Positions 42,570-51,041 of a stretch of DNA of 64,000 nt are shown piece by piece. A program made the position numbers and the translations under genes. The stretch is from Amycolatopsis lurida (GTDB taxonomy: Bacteria > Actinomycetota > Actinomycetes > Mycobacteriales > Pseudonocardiaceae), in the NCBI RefSeq assembly GCF_900105055.1, contig NZ_FNTA01000004.1, positions 2,883,501 through 2,947,500 on the forward strand. Reading direction: 5' to 3'. The notes below the pieces were generated by a model. It was not told where the DNA came from. It was given only the letters and a program-made list of their open reading frames with translations, and ran no database searches. Each line of letters starts with the position of its first letter. The first letter of the stretch is position 1.

Positions 42570-43888
42570 GGGATCACCCCCTTCGACTGGAGCGCGTCGG
42601 CGAGTTCTTCCTTCAGCTTCTCCGCCGTCTTCTGCGGGTCGATGGCGGAAGGCGGGGAAAGCACCTTCGACAACACCGTCGAGGCGTTCTGGTAGGCCGG
42701 GGTCAGCGGGCGCACGGCGGCGTCCTTGAGGGCCTCCAGGATCGTTTCCCGCATCGGGTACTTCGTTTCCATGCTCGGGTTGTCGTCGCTCGCCGGCGCC
42801 GTCGCGTCGAGTGGCAGCGTGTCCGTGTAGAGCGATTCGATCGTCGGCGGGACGCCGTCCTTGAGCGCGGAGAACTTCTGGTTCTTCGCGCTGCGCAGGC
42901 ACAGCGCGACCTCATAGGCCTCGGCCTTGTGCTTCGAGGTCGAGCTGACCGCCAGGTTGTAGCCACCGATCGTGGTCTTGGCGGGTTTGCCCGCCTCGAA
43001 CTGCGGATAGGTGGTCCACTTGAAGTGCTTCAGCTCGTCCTTCTTCTCCTTGGCGTAGGAGGCGTAGACGAACGGCCAGTTCAACTCGAAGGCGGCGTTC
43101 CCGCGCTGGAAGGCCTGGCGGACCTCGTCCTCTTTGGAGTTGGTCAGCGACGGGTCGGTGATCCCGGCCGTGGTGACCTTCTTGAGCATCTCCAGCGCCT
43201 TGATCGCGCCCGCGTCCATCACGACCGACTTGCCGTCGTCGGAGAGGATCTTGCCGCCCGCCGACTCGACGAGCGTGTTGTAGATGACGACCAGGCCTTC
43301 GTACTGCGCGCCGGTGAACACGACGTTCGCCGGCTTACCCTGCGCCTTGAGCGCCTGGGCCTGCTGGATCATCTCGTCCCAGGTCTTCGGCGGTGCCGGG
43401 GTGAGCCGATCGTCGTACCAGAGCAGCTGGACGTTGGTGTTCTTGGTCGCCGCGTAGAGTTTTCCGTTCCAGGTGGCGGTTTCGAGCGGCCCCGGCAGGA
43501 CGCCGGCGGTCGCCTCGGCCTTGGCTTCACCCGTCCATTCGTCGACCCAGCCCGCCTCGGCGAACTCCGAGACCCAGGTGACGTCCAGCCCGAGTACGTC
43601 GAGCGAATCGTCCCCGGCGGCCAGGCGCCGGACCATCTGTTCCCGCTGGCCGTCGGCCGGACGCGGGAGCTTGTTGTACACGACCTCGTATCGCCCGCCC
43701 GAGGCCTTGGTGCAATCGTCCACAACGGACTGGAAATTGTCTTCGGGCGCGTAGTAGACGTTGATCTTCAGCCCGGCATCCGAACCGCAACCCGCCAGCA
43801 AGCCGGCCGTCAGCGCCACCGCGCCGAGTAGCGAGCCGGTGCGGCCTGGTGAGCGGCCCCTCCGGCTCGCGCTCATCCTCTTCCCCAT
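42566..43888 (-). CDS. lpqY: Sugar-binding lipoprotein LpqY
   Basis: 440 residues. A lipoprotein signal ends at LTAGLLAGC with the lipid-bearing Cys at about residue 34. The mature part has the type I solute-binding fold (NVYYAPEDNF, LDVLGLDVTWVSEFAEAG, LYAATKNTNVQLLWYDD). It captures a disaccharide outside the membrane for SugABC. By order with sugABC it matches LpqY, the trehalose receptor of mycobacteria. GGAGG precedes the start. The 245-bp region upstream has no recognised gene. Confidence 0.87.
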   Translation of the reverse strand: MGKRMSASRRGRSPGRTGSLLGAVALTAGLLAGCGSDAGLKINVYYAPEDNFQSVVDDCTKASGGRYEVVYNKLPRPADGQREQMVRRLAAGDDSLDVLGLDVTWVSEFAEAGWVDEWTGEAKAEATAGVLPGPLETATWNGKLYAATKNTNVQLLWYDDRLTPAPPKTWDEMIQQAQALKAQGKPANVVFTGAQYEGLVVIYNTLVESAGGKILSDDGKSVVMDAGAIKALEMLKKVTTAGITDPSLTNSKEDEVRQAFQRGNAAFELNWPFVYASYAKEKKDELKHFKWTTYPQFEAGKPAKTTIGGYNLAVSSTSKHKAEAYEVALCLRSAKNQKFSALKDGVPPTIESLYTDTLPLDATAPASDDNPSMETKYPMRETILEALKDAAVRPLTPAYQNASTVLSKVLSPPSAIDPQKTAEKLKEELADALQSKGVIP

Positions 43889-44133
43889 GAGGCCTCCTCA
43901 CCCGCGCACGCCTGGGGAACGGCGGCACTAGGACGCGTTGAAGAAGCCCGCGCGCCAGCACCCCGACGTGCTAGTGCTCGGGCGGACACGCTGGAGTACG
44001 CGACCGCCCGACTGGTGTTGTGCAACCTATTCCGGGCGATCACCGCCCGCAAGCAGTATCGGTAACGATTCAGCGGACCGCACGACGAACAGGTGAACGA
44101 GTACCGCCGAATGTCCGTGGCTCGGACTCGGAG

Positions 44134-44649
44134 TCATCCGGTGGGACGGCCGCCCAACGCCAGCTGGGCGAGGAGCTCACGCCCCTGTTCGGCCGAACGC
44201 GGCTGGCAGAGGACGTCATACCGGCCGGCGACCAGCTGGCTCGCGGAGGAGAAGTCGCGGCGGGACATGCTGTAGCTGATCGCCGCGAAGACCGTCCACG
44301 CCAGGATGCCGAGCACGAGCCCGCCGATCATGGGCTGCCAGGCGAAACCCTGGTTGTTGAACATGCCCAGCAGCAACCCGATGATCAGGCCGAACCACGC
44401 GCCGGACACCGCGCCCGTGCCCAGCACCCGGCCCCAGCTCAGCCTGCCGACGACGCGCTCGACGAGCATCAGGTCGACGCCGACGATGGTCACGTCGGAG
44501 ACCCCGAACTCCTTCTCCGCGAGGAAACCGACGGCTTGCTGGGCTTCGCCGTACGTCGCGTAGGAACCGATCGGCCAGCCGGTAGGCGGTGTCGGCAGCC
44601 TGGGCAGCCCGCCCGCGGCCCGGCCGCTTCCGCCAAAGGGAGCACTCAC
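44134..44649 (-). CDS. General stress protein (GSP17M/DUF1269-like) membrane protein
   Basis: 171 residues. The N-terminal segment PIGSYATYGEAQQAVGFLAE, then VSDVTIVGVDL, is the GSP17M-type ferredoxin-like part. Two hydrophobic spans follow (about 77-97 and 102-128). A short C-terminus contains YDVLCQP. It corresponds to mycobacterial Rv1234, also beside lpqY. Its function is unknown; stress induction is known in Bacillus relatives of the family. No clear promoter is seen. Confidence 0.8.
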   Translation of the reverse strand: MSAPFGGSGRAAGGLPRLPTPPTGWPIGSYATYGEAQQAVGFLAEKEFGVSDVTIVGVDLMLVERVVGRLSWGRVLGTGAVSGAWFGLIIGLLLGMFNNQGFAWQPMIGGLVLGILAWTVFAAISYSMSRRDFSSASQLVAGRYDVLCQPRSAEQGRELLAQLALGGRPTG

Positions 44650-44711
44650 GTAATCACCTCTCGCCCGTCCTGGTCCATCTTCTCAAGGACGGGCGAAAGG
44701 CGCGAACGTGA

Positions 44712-44790
44712 GCTGAAGGACGCCTTCCTCGCGTAGGACGCGGTGAAGGGAGCTTTCACCGCATCCGATGCGGTGAAAGCGTCCTTCAGC
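44712..44790. repeat. Repeat family D: nested inverted repeat
   Basis: An outer pair, GCTGAAGGACGC (44712-44723) with GCGTCCTTCAGC (44779-44790), encloses an inner 12-bp perfect hairpin, CTTTCACCGCAT with ATGCGGTGAAAG (44753-44764 and 44768-44779). It lies directly after the acyl-CoA dehydrogenase stop and is probably its terminator. A related copy near 57253 carries the IS30 insertion. Confidence 0.8.
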
Positions 44791-44795
44791 ACCCT

Positions 44796-45992
44796 TCAGG
44801 AGCGGGACTTGTACTCGCGGAGCAGGCCGCGGCTGATGATGGTCTTCTGGATCTCACTGGTGCCTTCGCCGATGAGCAGGAACGGCGCCTCGCGCATGAG
44901 GCGTTCGATCTCGTACTCCTTGGAGTAGCCGTAGCCGCCGTGGATGCGGAAGGAGTCCTGGGTGACCTCGGCGCAGTACTCGCTGGCGATCAGCTTCGCC
45001 ATGCCCGCTTCGACGTCGTTGCGCTCGCCGGAGTCCTTGAGGCGGGCGGCGTTGACCATCATCAGGTGCGCGGCCTCGACCTTGGTGGCCATCTCGGCGA
45101 GTTTGAACGCGACCGCCTGGTGCTCGGCGATGGCCTTGCCGAAGGTCTTGCGCTGCTGGGCGTACTCGACGGCGAGCTCGAACGCGCGGATCGCGATACC
45201 GCAGGCGCGGGCGGCGACGTTGACGCGGCCGACCTCGACACCGTCCATCATGTACGCGAAGCCCTTGCCCGGCGCTTCGCCGAGGACCTTGTCCGCGCCG
45301 ATCTTGTAGCCGTCGAACACGGCCTCGGTGGTGTCGACGCCCTTGTAGCCCATCTTGTCGATCTTGCCGGGGATGGTGAGGCCGGGAGCGACCTCGCCGA
45401 AGCCCTCGGGCTTCTCGACCAGGAACGTGGTCAGGTTCTGGTGGGCCTTCTCGGCGCCTTCGTCGGTCTTGACGAGCAGCGCGATCAGGTTGGAGCTGCC
45501 GCCGTTGGTCAGCCACATCTTCGAACCGTCGATGACGTAGCCGTCGTCGGTCTTGCGGGCGCGGGTCTTGATCGCGGCGACGTCGGAGCCGAGGTCGGGC
45601 TCGGACATCGAGAACGAGCCGCGGACCTCACCGGTCGCCATGCGCGGCAGGAAGTGCTGCTTCTGCTCCGGCGTCCCGTGTTGCTTGATCATGTGCGCGA
45701 CGATGAAGTGCGTGTTGATCACACCGGAGACGCTCATCCAGCCGCGCGCGATCTCCTCGACCACGAGCGCGTAGGTCAGCAGTGATTCGCCGAGGCCGCC
45801 GTACTCCTCCGGGATGGTGAGCCCGAACAGGCCCATCTCCTTCATCCCCTCGACGATGTCGGTGGGGTAGGTGTCGGAATGCTCGAGCTCCTGCGCGCGC
45901 GGGATGACCTCCTTGTCCACGAACTGGCGGACCGTGGCCAGGATTTCGGACTGCACGTCGGTCAAGCCGGCGGTCTGGGCGAGGCGAGCCAT
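44796..45992 (-). CDS. Acyl-CoA dehydrogenase
   Basis: 398 residues with the usual three domains: the alpha N-terminal domain, the beta middle (FSMSEPDLGSDVAAIKTRAR, SKMWLTNGG) and the alpha C-terminal FAD-binding part (GGYGYSKEYEIERLMREA). The Glu in the KEYEIER region is probably the catalytic base used by most family members. It introduces a trans-2 double bond into an acyl-CoA, passing electrons to ETF. Chain-length preference cannot be read. The gene is alone on its strand, so a broad fatty-acid or amino-acid catabolic role remains open. Confidence 0.93.
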   Translation of the reverse strand: MARLAQTAGLTDVQSEILATVRQFVDKEVIPRAQELEHSDTYPTDIVEGMKEMGLFGLTIPEEYGGLGESLLTYALVVEEIARGWMSVSGVINTHFIVAHMIKQHGTPEQKQHFLPRMATGEVRGSFSMSEPDLGSDVAAIKTRARKTDDGYVIDGSKMWLTNGGSSNLIALLVKTDEGAEKAHQNLTTFLVEKPEGFGEVAPGLTIPGKIDKMGYKGVDTTEAVFDGYKIGADKVLGEAPGKGFAYMMDGVEVGRVNVAARACGIAIRAFELAVEYAQQRKTFGKAIAEHQAVAFKLAEMATKVEAAHLMMVNAARLKDSGERNDVEAGMAKLIASEYCAEVTQDSFRIHGGYGYSKEYEIERLMREAPFLLIGEGTSEIQKTIISRGLLREYKSRS

Positions 45993-46196
45993 CGCTGCTC
46001 CCTAAATTCGCGCGCGCCGGGCTCCCGGCGCTGGGTTACCGGTGAGTATGACGGCTGGCGAGAGACCCCGCTATGAGCGCAGTCACGCGTACGCCATCCG
46101 TGGCAAGGGCCATCGCTGTCCCCGTCGCGCTGAACATCGCCGCGAAACACGGGGCATTCCGGTAGCGATACGGTCCTCGTCTACGAGGGGACCCGC

Positions 46197-46571
46197 ATGA
46201 CGAATCCGCACGACCCGTACGGGCAGCAGCCGTCCGGGCAGTTCCAGCAGCCCTACGGTCTCCAGCCGTATCAGCCGCCGCCTCAGCAGTACTACGTCCA
46301 ACAGACCTACGTGCGGCCGCCGGACCAGGGCATGGCGGTGGCGTCGCTGGTGTGTTCGCTGATCGGGCTGGTCATGTGCTTCCCTGCGATCCTGGGGATC
46401 ATCTTCGGGCACATCGCGCTGTCGAAGGCCAAACGTGGCGAAGCGGGCGGCCAGGGCATGGCGCAGGCGGGGATGATCATCGGATACGTCGTCACCGCGC
46501 TTTGGCTGATCCCGGTCATCCTGTGGTTCGTTTTCGTGGTGCTCGCGATCGGAGCCGCGGGCGTCTCGTGA
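46197..46571 (+). CDS. DUF4190 domain-containing membrane protein
   Basis: 124 residues. A Gln/Pro/Tyr-rich 40-residue N-terminus (PYGQQPSGQFQQPY) is followed by two membrane spans with the DUF4190 core MAVASLVCSLIGLVMCFPAI and FGHIALSKAKRGEAGGQGMA. The family is widespread in actinomycetes and of unknown function. GAGGGG precedes the ATG. It is one of a tandem pair with the next gene and probably arose by duplication. Confidence 0.87.
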   Translation: MTNPHDPYGQQPSGQFQQPYGLQPYQPPPQQYYVQQTYVRPPDQGMAVASLVCSLIGLVMCFPAILGIIFGHIALSKAKRGEAGGQGMAQAGMIIGYVVTALWLIPVILWFVFVVLAIGAAGVS

Positions 46572-46620
46572 CCCGTTCGGACGATACGGTGGTGTCCCGC
46601 ACGAACCAGGGGGCAACCGG

Positions 46621-47262
46621 ATGAGCAGTTCCGACTCGCAGGACACACCGTCGACGTCGTCCTACACCGACTCGAACACCTTCTCGGACCCGACTGTGGT
46701 GTCTTCGGCGCCCGAAACCGTGTCGGGCCCGCAGCCCTTTCAGCCGCCGGAGCCCTTCAGTCCGCCCCCGCCGTTCGAGCCGCCCGCTCCGTTCGAGCCG
46801 CCTTCGGCTTCCGCCCCGGATCCCGCTCCCGCTCCCGAGCCGGCTTCCGTTCCGGTTCCGGTCGAGACGTACGGGCAGGCCATCGACCCGCTGACCGCCG
46901 AGCCCGTGCCGCCGCCTTACGCGACTCCGGCCCCGCCGGTGTACACACCCGTGCCGTTGCCCGCCGCATACCCGCCGCCGCAGCCGTACAACCCCTACGC
47001 GGCGGCCGCTCCCCCGCGATCACAGGACAACGGGATGGCGATCGCCGGACTGGTGTGCTCGCTCATCGGGATCTGCTCCTGTGTGACGGTGATCGTCGGG
47101 CTGATCCTGGGGCACATCGGGCTGGCGAAGGCGAATCGCGGCGAGGCGGGCGGGCGTGGCATGGCGCTCGCGGCGGTGATCATCGCCTACGTCGTGATCG
47201 CGCTGTACGTCGGTTTCGGCGGCACGATGATCATTCTCGGGGTGAACGGCGAGCTTGAGTAG
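46621..47262 (+). CDS. DUF4190 domain-containing membrane protein with long Pro/Glu-rich N-terminus
   Basis: 213 residues. About 135 residues of low-complexity sequence rich in Pro, Glu, Ser and Phe (PPEPFSPPPPFEPPAPFEPP) precede a DUF4190 core nearly the same as its neighbour (IAGLVCSLIGICSCVTVIVG, GHIGLAKANRGEAGGRGMAL). Its 3' end overlaps the convergent slipin gene by 32 bp. The disordered tail is probably cytoplasmic and may bind partners. Function unknown. Confidence 0.85.
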   Translation: MSSSDSQDTPSTSSYTDSNTFSDPTVVSSAPETVSGPQPFQPPEPFSPPPPFEPPAPFEPPSASAPDPAPAPEPASVPVPVETYGQAIDPLTAEPVPPPYATPAPPVYTPVPLPAAYPPPQPYNPYAAAAPPRSQDNGMAIAGLVCSLIGICSCVTVIVGLILGHIGLAKANRGEAGGRGMALAAVIIAYVVIALYVGFGGTMIILGVNGELE

Positions 47263-48082
47263 CGGCGTCGTCCGGTTCGCGCGGCGCCGGCGCCACCTGA
47301 CCGTTGCCCTCTGAGACCTCCGGCTCCCGCTTCGGGGTGTTCGCGTCGAGGAAGCGCAAAAGCTCCACCGGGAACGGCAGGACCAGCGTCGAGTTCTTCT
47401 CCGCTGAGACCTGCACGACGGTCTCCAGCAGCCGCAGCTGCAACGCCGCCGGGGTGTCGGCCATGGTCGCGGCCGCCTGCGAAAGCTTGTGCGACGCCTG
47501 CAACTCGCCGTCGGCCGAGATGACCCGCGCCCGCCGTTCGCGTTCGGCTTCGGCCTGGCGCGACATCGAGCGTTTCATCGACTCCGGCAGCGCGACGTCC
47601 TTGATCTCTACGCGGTCGATGTGGATGCCCCAGTCCAAGGCCGGGCTGTCGATCATCAGCTCCAGGCCCTCGTTCAGCCGTTCGCGGTTCGACAGCAGGT
47701 CGTCCAGGTCGCTCTTGCCGATGATCGACCGCAGCGAGGTCTGCGCGACCTGGCCGACGGCCGAGCGGTAGTCCTGCACGTTGACCGCGGCCAGCACCGG
47801 GTCGATCACCTTGAAGTACACGACCGCGTCCACCCGCACGGTGACGTTGTCGCGGGTGATGCCGTCCTGCGCGGGGATCGGCATCGTGACGATCTGCATG
47901 TTGACCTTCTGCAGCCTGTCCGCGATCGGCACCAGCAGCGCGAGCCCCGGCTCCCGGATGGCGGGGCGCACCCGCCCGAACCGGAACACCAGGCCGCGTT
48001 CGTACTGTTTCACCACGCGAAGGCCGGTCGCGAGCCAAGCACCGCCCGCGACGGCGACCGCACTGAGAATCTCCACCACCAT
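47231..48082 (-). CDS. SPFH/Band 7 (slipin/stomatin) family membrane protein
   Basis: 283 residues. One N-terminal membrane span (VEILSAVAVAGGAWLATGLR) leads to the band-7 domain: VKQYERGLVFRFGRV, NVTVRVDAVVYFKVIDP and DWGIHIDRVEIKDVALPE. A helical region (MSRQAEAERERRARVISADG) and an acidic tail follow. Slipins form large membrane rings linked to membrane domains and to NfeD-type partners; no nfeD gene is beside it here. It ends inside the convergent DUF4190 gene (32-bp overlap). ATG 48082 is the family start. Confidence 0.9.
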   Translation of the reverse strand: MVVEILSAVAVAGGAWLATGLRVVKQYERGLVFRFGRVRPAIREPGLALLVPIADRLQKVNMQIVTMPIPAQDGITRDNVTVRVDAVVYFKVIDPVLAAVNVQDYRSAVGQVAQTSLRSIIGKSDLDDLLSNRERLNEGLELMIDSPALDWGIHIDRVEIKDVALPESMKRSMSRQAEAERERRARVISADGELQASHKLSQAAATMADTPAALQLRLLETVVQVSAEKNSTLVLPFPVELLRFLDANTPKREPEVSEGNGQVAPAPREPDDAATQARRSPRE

Positions 48083-48170
48083 GGCTGCTCCCGGGGTTGT
48101 TCTCGCTGTTCACGGTACGCCCGGCGGGTCACGAGGGAAACACGGTGGACGGGCCTGCCAAGGTGGATCC

Positions 48171-49082
48171 GTGACCGGTTTCAAAATCCCGCCCAAGTTC
48201 CTCGACCGTGCCGCCGAACTCGGCCCCGGGGCCGCCGAGTGGCTCGACTCCCTCCCGTTCCTCGCCGAGAAGTACACCGCCAAGTGGCAACTCGACTACG
48301 ACGGCGAGGCCATGCACGGCTTCGTCGGCGTCGCGCAGCCCGTGCGCCGCGCGGACGGCTCCCCCGCGATCCTCAAACTCGGTTGGCCGCACGAGGAATC
48401 CGACGACGAACCGCTCGCACTGTCCACTTGGGCCGGTCAGGGCGCGGTGCTGATGTACGACAACGTGCCCGAGGACGGCGTGCTGCTCCTGGAGCGGCTC
48501 GACGCGAGCCGGTCGCTCGAAACGGAGCCGATCCGAGAGGCCATCGAGACCGTCGGTGCCCTGGCACGGCGGCTGGCCGTCCCCGCTCCCGAAACGCTGC
48601 AGCGCTCCCTTCGCGAGGAAGCCGAGGAGCTGGTCACCGAACTCCCGGAGACCTGGAGCGAGCTGGGAGAACCGTTCGATCGCAAGTACATCGACGCCGC
48701 CGTGGAAATCTGCGTGAACCTCGGACCGGAGGCCGGTGAGCTGATGGTGAACGAGGACCTGCACTTCGAAAACGTCCTCGCCGGGGAACGCGAACCGTGG
48801 CTGGTGATCGACCCGAAGCCGCTTTCGGGTGACCTCGAGTTCGGCGCGATCTCGATCCTCTGGAACCGGGCGAACGAGTCCACAATGGACGAAAAGATCG
48901 CGTGGTTCACCGCGGCCGCCGGGGTGGACGCCGAGCGCACGCGGGCGTGGACGCTGGTCCGCGCGGTGCAGAACTGGACCTGGCTGTACGAAGACCTCGC
49001 CGAGGGCGCCTCGCCCGAAACCCTCGCCGAAGACCCGGCCTACGCCGCCGTCCCCGCGATCGCCGCCTGGGCATTGCGGTGA
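48171..49082 (+). CDS. Aminoglycoside/hydroxyurea phosphotransferase family protein
   Basis: 303 residues of the APH(6)/hydroxyurea-kinase fold. Segments GSPAILKLGWPHEESDDEPL (Lys and Glu of the N-lobe), VLLLERLD, MVNEDLHFENVLAG (the HxDxxxxN-type catalytic loop, here as NEDLHFENV) and WLVIDPKPLSGDLEFGA (IDPKP) are typical. It would phosphorylate hydroxyurea or a streptomycin-type aminoglycoside; the cellular substrate is not known and resistance is not implied by sequence alone. GTG 48171 follows AAGGTGG. The upstream in-frame extension overlaps the slipin gene and is rejected. Confidence 0.88.
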   Translation: MTGFKIPPKFLDRAAELGPGAAEWLDSLPFLAEKYTAKWQLDYDGEAMHGFVGVAQPVRRADGSPAILKLGWPHEESDDEPLALSTWAGQGAVLMYDNVPEDGVLLLERLDASRSLETEPIREAIETVGALARRLAVPAPETLQRSLREEAEELVTELPETWSELGEPFDRKYIDAAVEICVNLGPEAGELMVNEDLHFENVLAGEREPWLVIDPKPLSGDLEFGAISILWNRANESTMDEKIAWFTAAAGVDAERTRAWTLVRAVQNWTWLYEDLAEGASPETLAEDPAYAAVPAIAAWALR

Positions 49083-49126
49083 TCACACGAATCGTCTCCG
49101 GCCCCGGGAGCGGATAACCTTCGGGC

Positions 49127-50425
49127 ATGGCAGCCGTGAACAGGGTATTCGCAGCTCAGCTGGCCGGTTTGCCGGTTTTCGGCCCCGATGGTGAATCGAT
49201 CGGCAAGGTACGGGACCTGGTGGCGGGCCTGCGCCTCGACCAGCAACCCCCGCGGATCCTGGGCATCGTGGTCGAACTGACGACGAGGCGCCGGGTGTTC
49301 GTGCCGATGTTGCGCGTGACGTCGATCGAGCCCAGCGCCGTCACGCTCGCGACCGGCTCGGTGAACATGCGGCGCTTCCACCAACGGCCCAACGAGGTGC
49401 TGGTGGTCGGGCAGCTGTTCGACGCGCACGCCACCCTCGCCGGTTCGGACACGCGGGTCACCGTCGTCGACGCCGGCATGGAACCGACGCGCACGCGGGA
49501 CTGGGTGCTCGCGAAGCTCGCGATCCGGGAACGGTCGAGCAGGCTCGGCCTCGGCAGACGGCGTTCGGCGATGCAGGTGTTGCCGTGGGCGGAGGTGTCC
49601 GGGCTCGGGCTCACCGACCTGACCGGCCAGACCCAGGGCGCGGCGCAGTTACTGATGCTGTTCGACACCATGCGCGCGGCCGACGTCGCCGCCACGGTCC
49701 GCGACCTGCCGCTCAAACGACGGCACGAGGTCGCCGACGCGATGGACGACGAGCACCTCGCCGACGTCATCGAGGAGCTTCCCGAAGACGACCAGAAGGA
49801 ACTGCTGTCCTACCTCCCCGAGGAACGCGCCGCCGACGTCCTCGAAGCGATGGACCCCGACGACGCCGCCGACCTGCTGGCCGAACTGGCCCCCGCCGAA
49901 CAGAACCGATTCCTGGAGCTGATGGAACCCGAGGAGTCGGCGCCGGTGAAGCGGCTGCTGGAGTACTCCTCCGACACCGCGGGCGGGTTGATGACGCCCG
50001 AGCCGGTGGTGCTGACGCCGGACGCCACGGTCGCCGAGGCGCTCGCGCACATCCGGAACGCGGACCTCCCGGTGGCGCTGGCGAGCATGGTGTTCGTCTG
50101 CCGTCCGCCGACCGAGACGCCGACCGGGCGCTTCGTCGGCGTCGTCCACTTCCAGCGGCTGCTGCGCGAACCACCCGCGGAGATGGTGGCGAGCGCCATC
50201 GACTCCCAGTTGCCCGCGCTGCGGCCGAACGCCACCTTGTCCGAGGTCACGCGCTACTTCGCCGCCTACAACCTCACCTGCGGGCCGGTGGTGGACGCCG
50301 AAGACCACCTGCTCGGCGCGGTCACCGTCGACGACGTGCTCGACCACCTGCTCCCGGAGGACTGGCGCGAGACCGGGCTGCACGACATCACCGGCGAGAT
50401 CACCGAGGAGACCGAACGTGCCTGA
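49127..50425 (+). CDS. Soluble MgtE-N/CBS domain protein
   Basis: 432 residues. A PRC-barrel-like N-terminal domain (GLPVFGPDGESIGKVRDLV) and a second similar segment precede the MgtE N-domain (IEELPEDDQKELLSYLPEER, DPDDAADLLAELAPAEQNRF). A CBS pair follows (GGLMTPEPVVLTPDATVAEA, LGAVTVDDVLDHLLP). The membrane channel of MgtE is absent, so this is a regulator, not the transporter. It matches mycobacterial Rv1232c beside DUF1003. The next gene overlaps by 8 bp, so it probably senses Mg2+ and acts with DUF1003. Confidence 0.87.
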   Translation: MAAVNRVFAAQLAGLPVFGPDGESIGKVRDLVAGLRLDQQPPRILGIVVELTTRRRVFVPMLRVTSIEPSAVTLATGSVNMRRFHQRPNEVLVVGQLFDAHATLAGSDTRVTVVDAGMEPTRTRDWVLAKLAIRERSSRLGLGRRRSAMQVLPWAEVSGLGLTDLTGQTQGAAQLLMLFDTMRAADVAATVRDLPLKRRHEVADAMDDEHLADVIEELPEDDQKELLSYLPEERAADVLEAMDPDDAADLLAELAPAEQNRFLELMEPEESAPVKRLLEYSSDTAGGLMTPEPVVLTPDATVAEALAHIRNADLPVALASMVFVCRPPTETPTGRFVGVVHFQRLLREPPAEMVASAIDSQLPALRPNATLSEVTRYFAAYNLTCGPVVDAEDHLLGAVTVDDVLDHLLPEDWRETGLHDITGEITEETERA

Positions 50426-50927
50426 ACTTTTGTCCGGGCGGCGGCTGGACCAGCCCCGCGGCCAGAGCCGGTTCAGGCTCAACATCGACCCCGATTCGTT
50501 CGGCCGGTTCACCGAACGGATCGCACGGTTCCTCGGCACCGGCAAGTACCTGTTCTGGCAGACGCTGATCGTGATCATCTGGATCGTGCTGAACCTGGTC
50601 GCGGTCTCGCTGCGGTGGGACCCGTACCCGTTCATCCTGCTGAACCTGGCGTTCTCGACGCAGGCCGCGTACGCCGCGCCGCTGATCCTGCTCGCGCAGA
50701 ACCGGCAGGACGACCGCGACCGTGTCTCGCTGGAGGAGGACCGGAACCGCGCCGCGCAGACCAAGGCCGACACCGAGTACCTCGCGCGGGAGCTGGCGTC
50801 GCTGCGGATCGCGCTCGGTGAGGTCGCCACCCGGGACTTCCTGCGAGGCGAACTCGACCGGCTCCGTGAGGATCTCGACGCCAAGCCGCGCAAGGCCAAA
50901 CCCGACCGCACCTCTACCGGTACTTGA
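50418..50927 (+). CDS. DUF1003 domain-containing membrane protein
   Basis: 169 residues. A cytoplasmic N-terminus (FRLNIDPDSFGRFTERIARF) leads to two membrane spans (about 50-66 and 72-92) and then an acidic-basic coiled-coil-like C-terminus. DUF1003 proteins are common partners of Mg2+-related genes in actinobacteria. It overlaps the MgtE-N/CBS gene by 8 bp and is co-translated. It may form the membrane part of that system, but no transport function is shown. Confidence 0.85.
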   Translation: MPELLSGRRLDQPRGQSRFRLNIDPDSFGRFTERIARFLGTGKYLFWQTLIVIIWIVLNLVAVSLRWDPYPFILLNLAFSTQAAYAAPLILLAQNRQDDRDRVSLEEDRNRAAQTKADTEYLARELASLRIALGEVATRDFLRGELDRLREDLDAKPRKAKPDRTSTGT

Positions 50928-51041
50928 TTTTCGCGGCTGAGCCCCCGTTCTCGCTCCCAGAGCACCCTGCCGCTGTGCTCCTGGGGGCCTTCGGCCAGGC
51001 GGGTTCGCCCAGCTCCGCCTACCGGTACGTAACATGGTGGG

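Noticed and set aside
42570..42902. N-terminal extension of SugA
   Set aside because: It overlaps the lpqY gene in another frame; the GTG overlapping the lpqY stop is the usual coupled start.
47781..48170. N-terminal extension of the phosphotransferase gene
   Set aside because: It lies antisense over the slipin gene, and the family begins at the GTG at 48171, which has a ribosome site.
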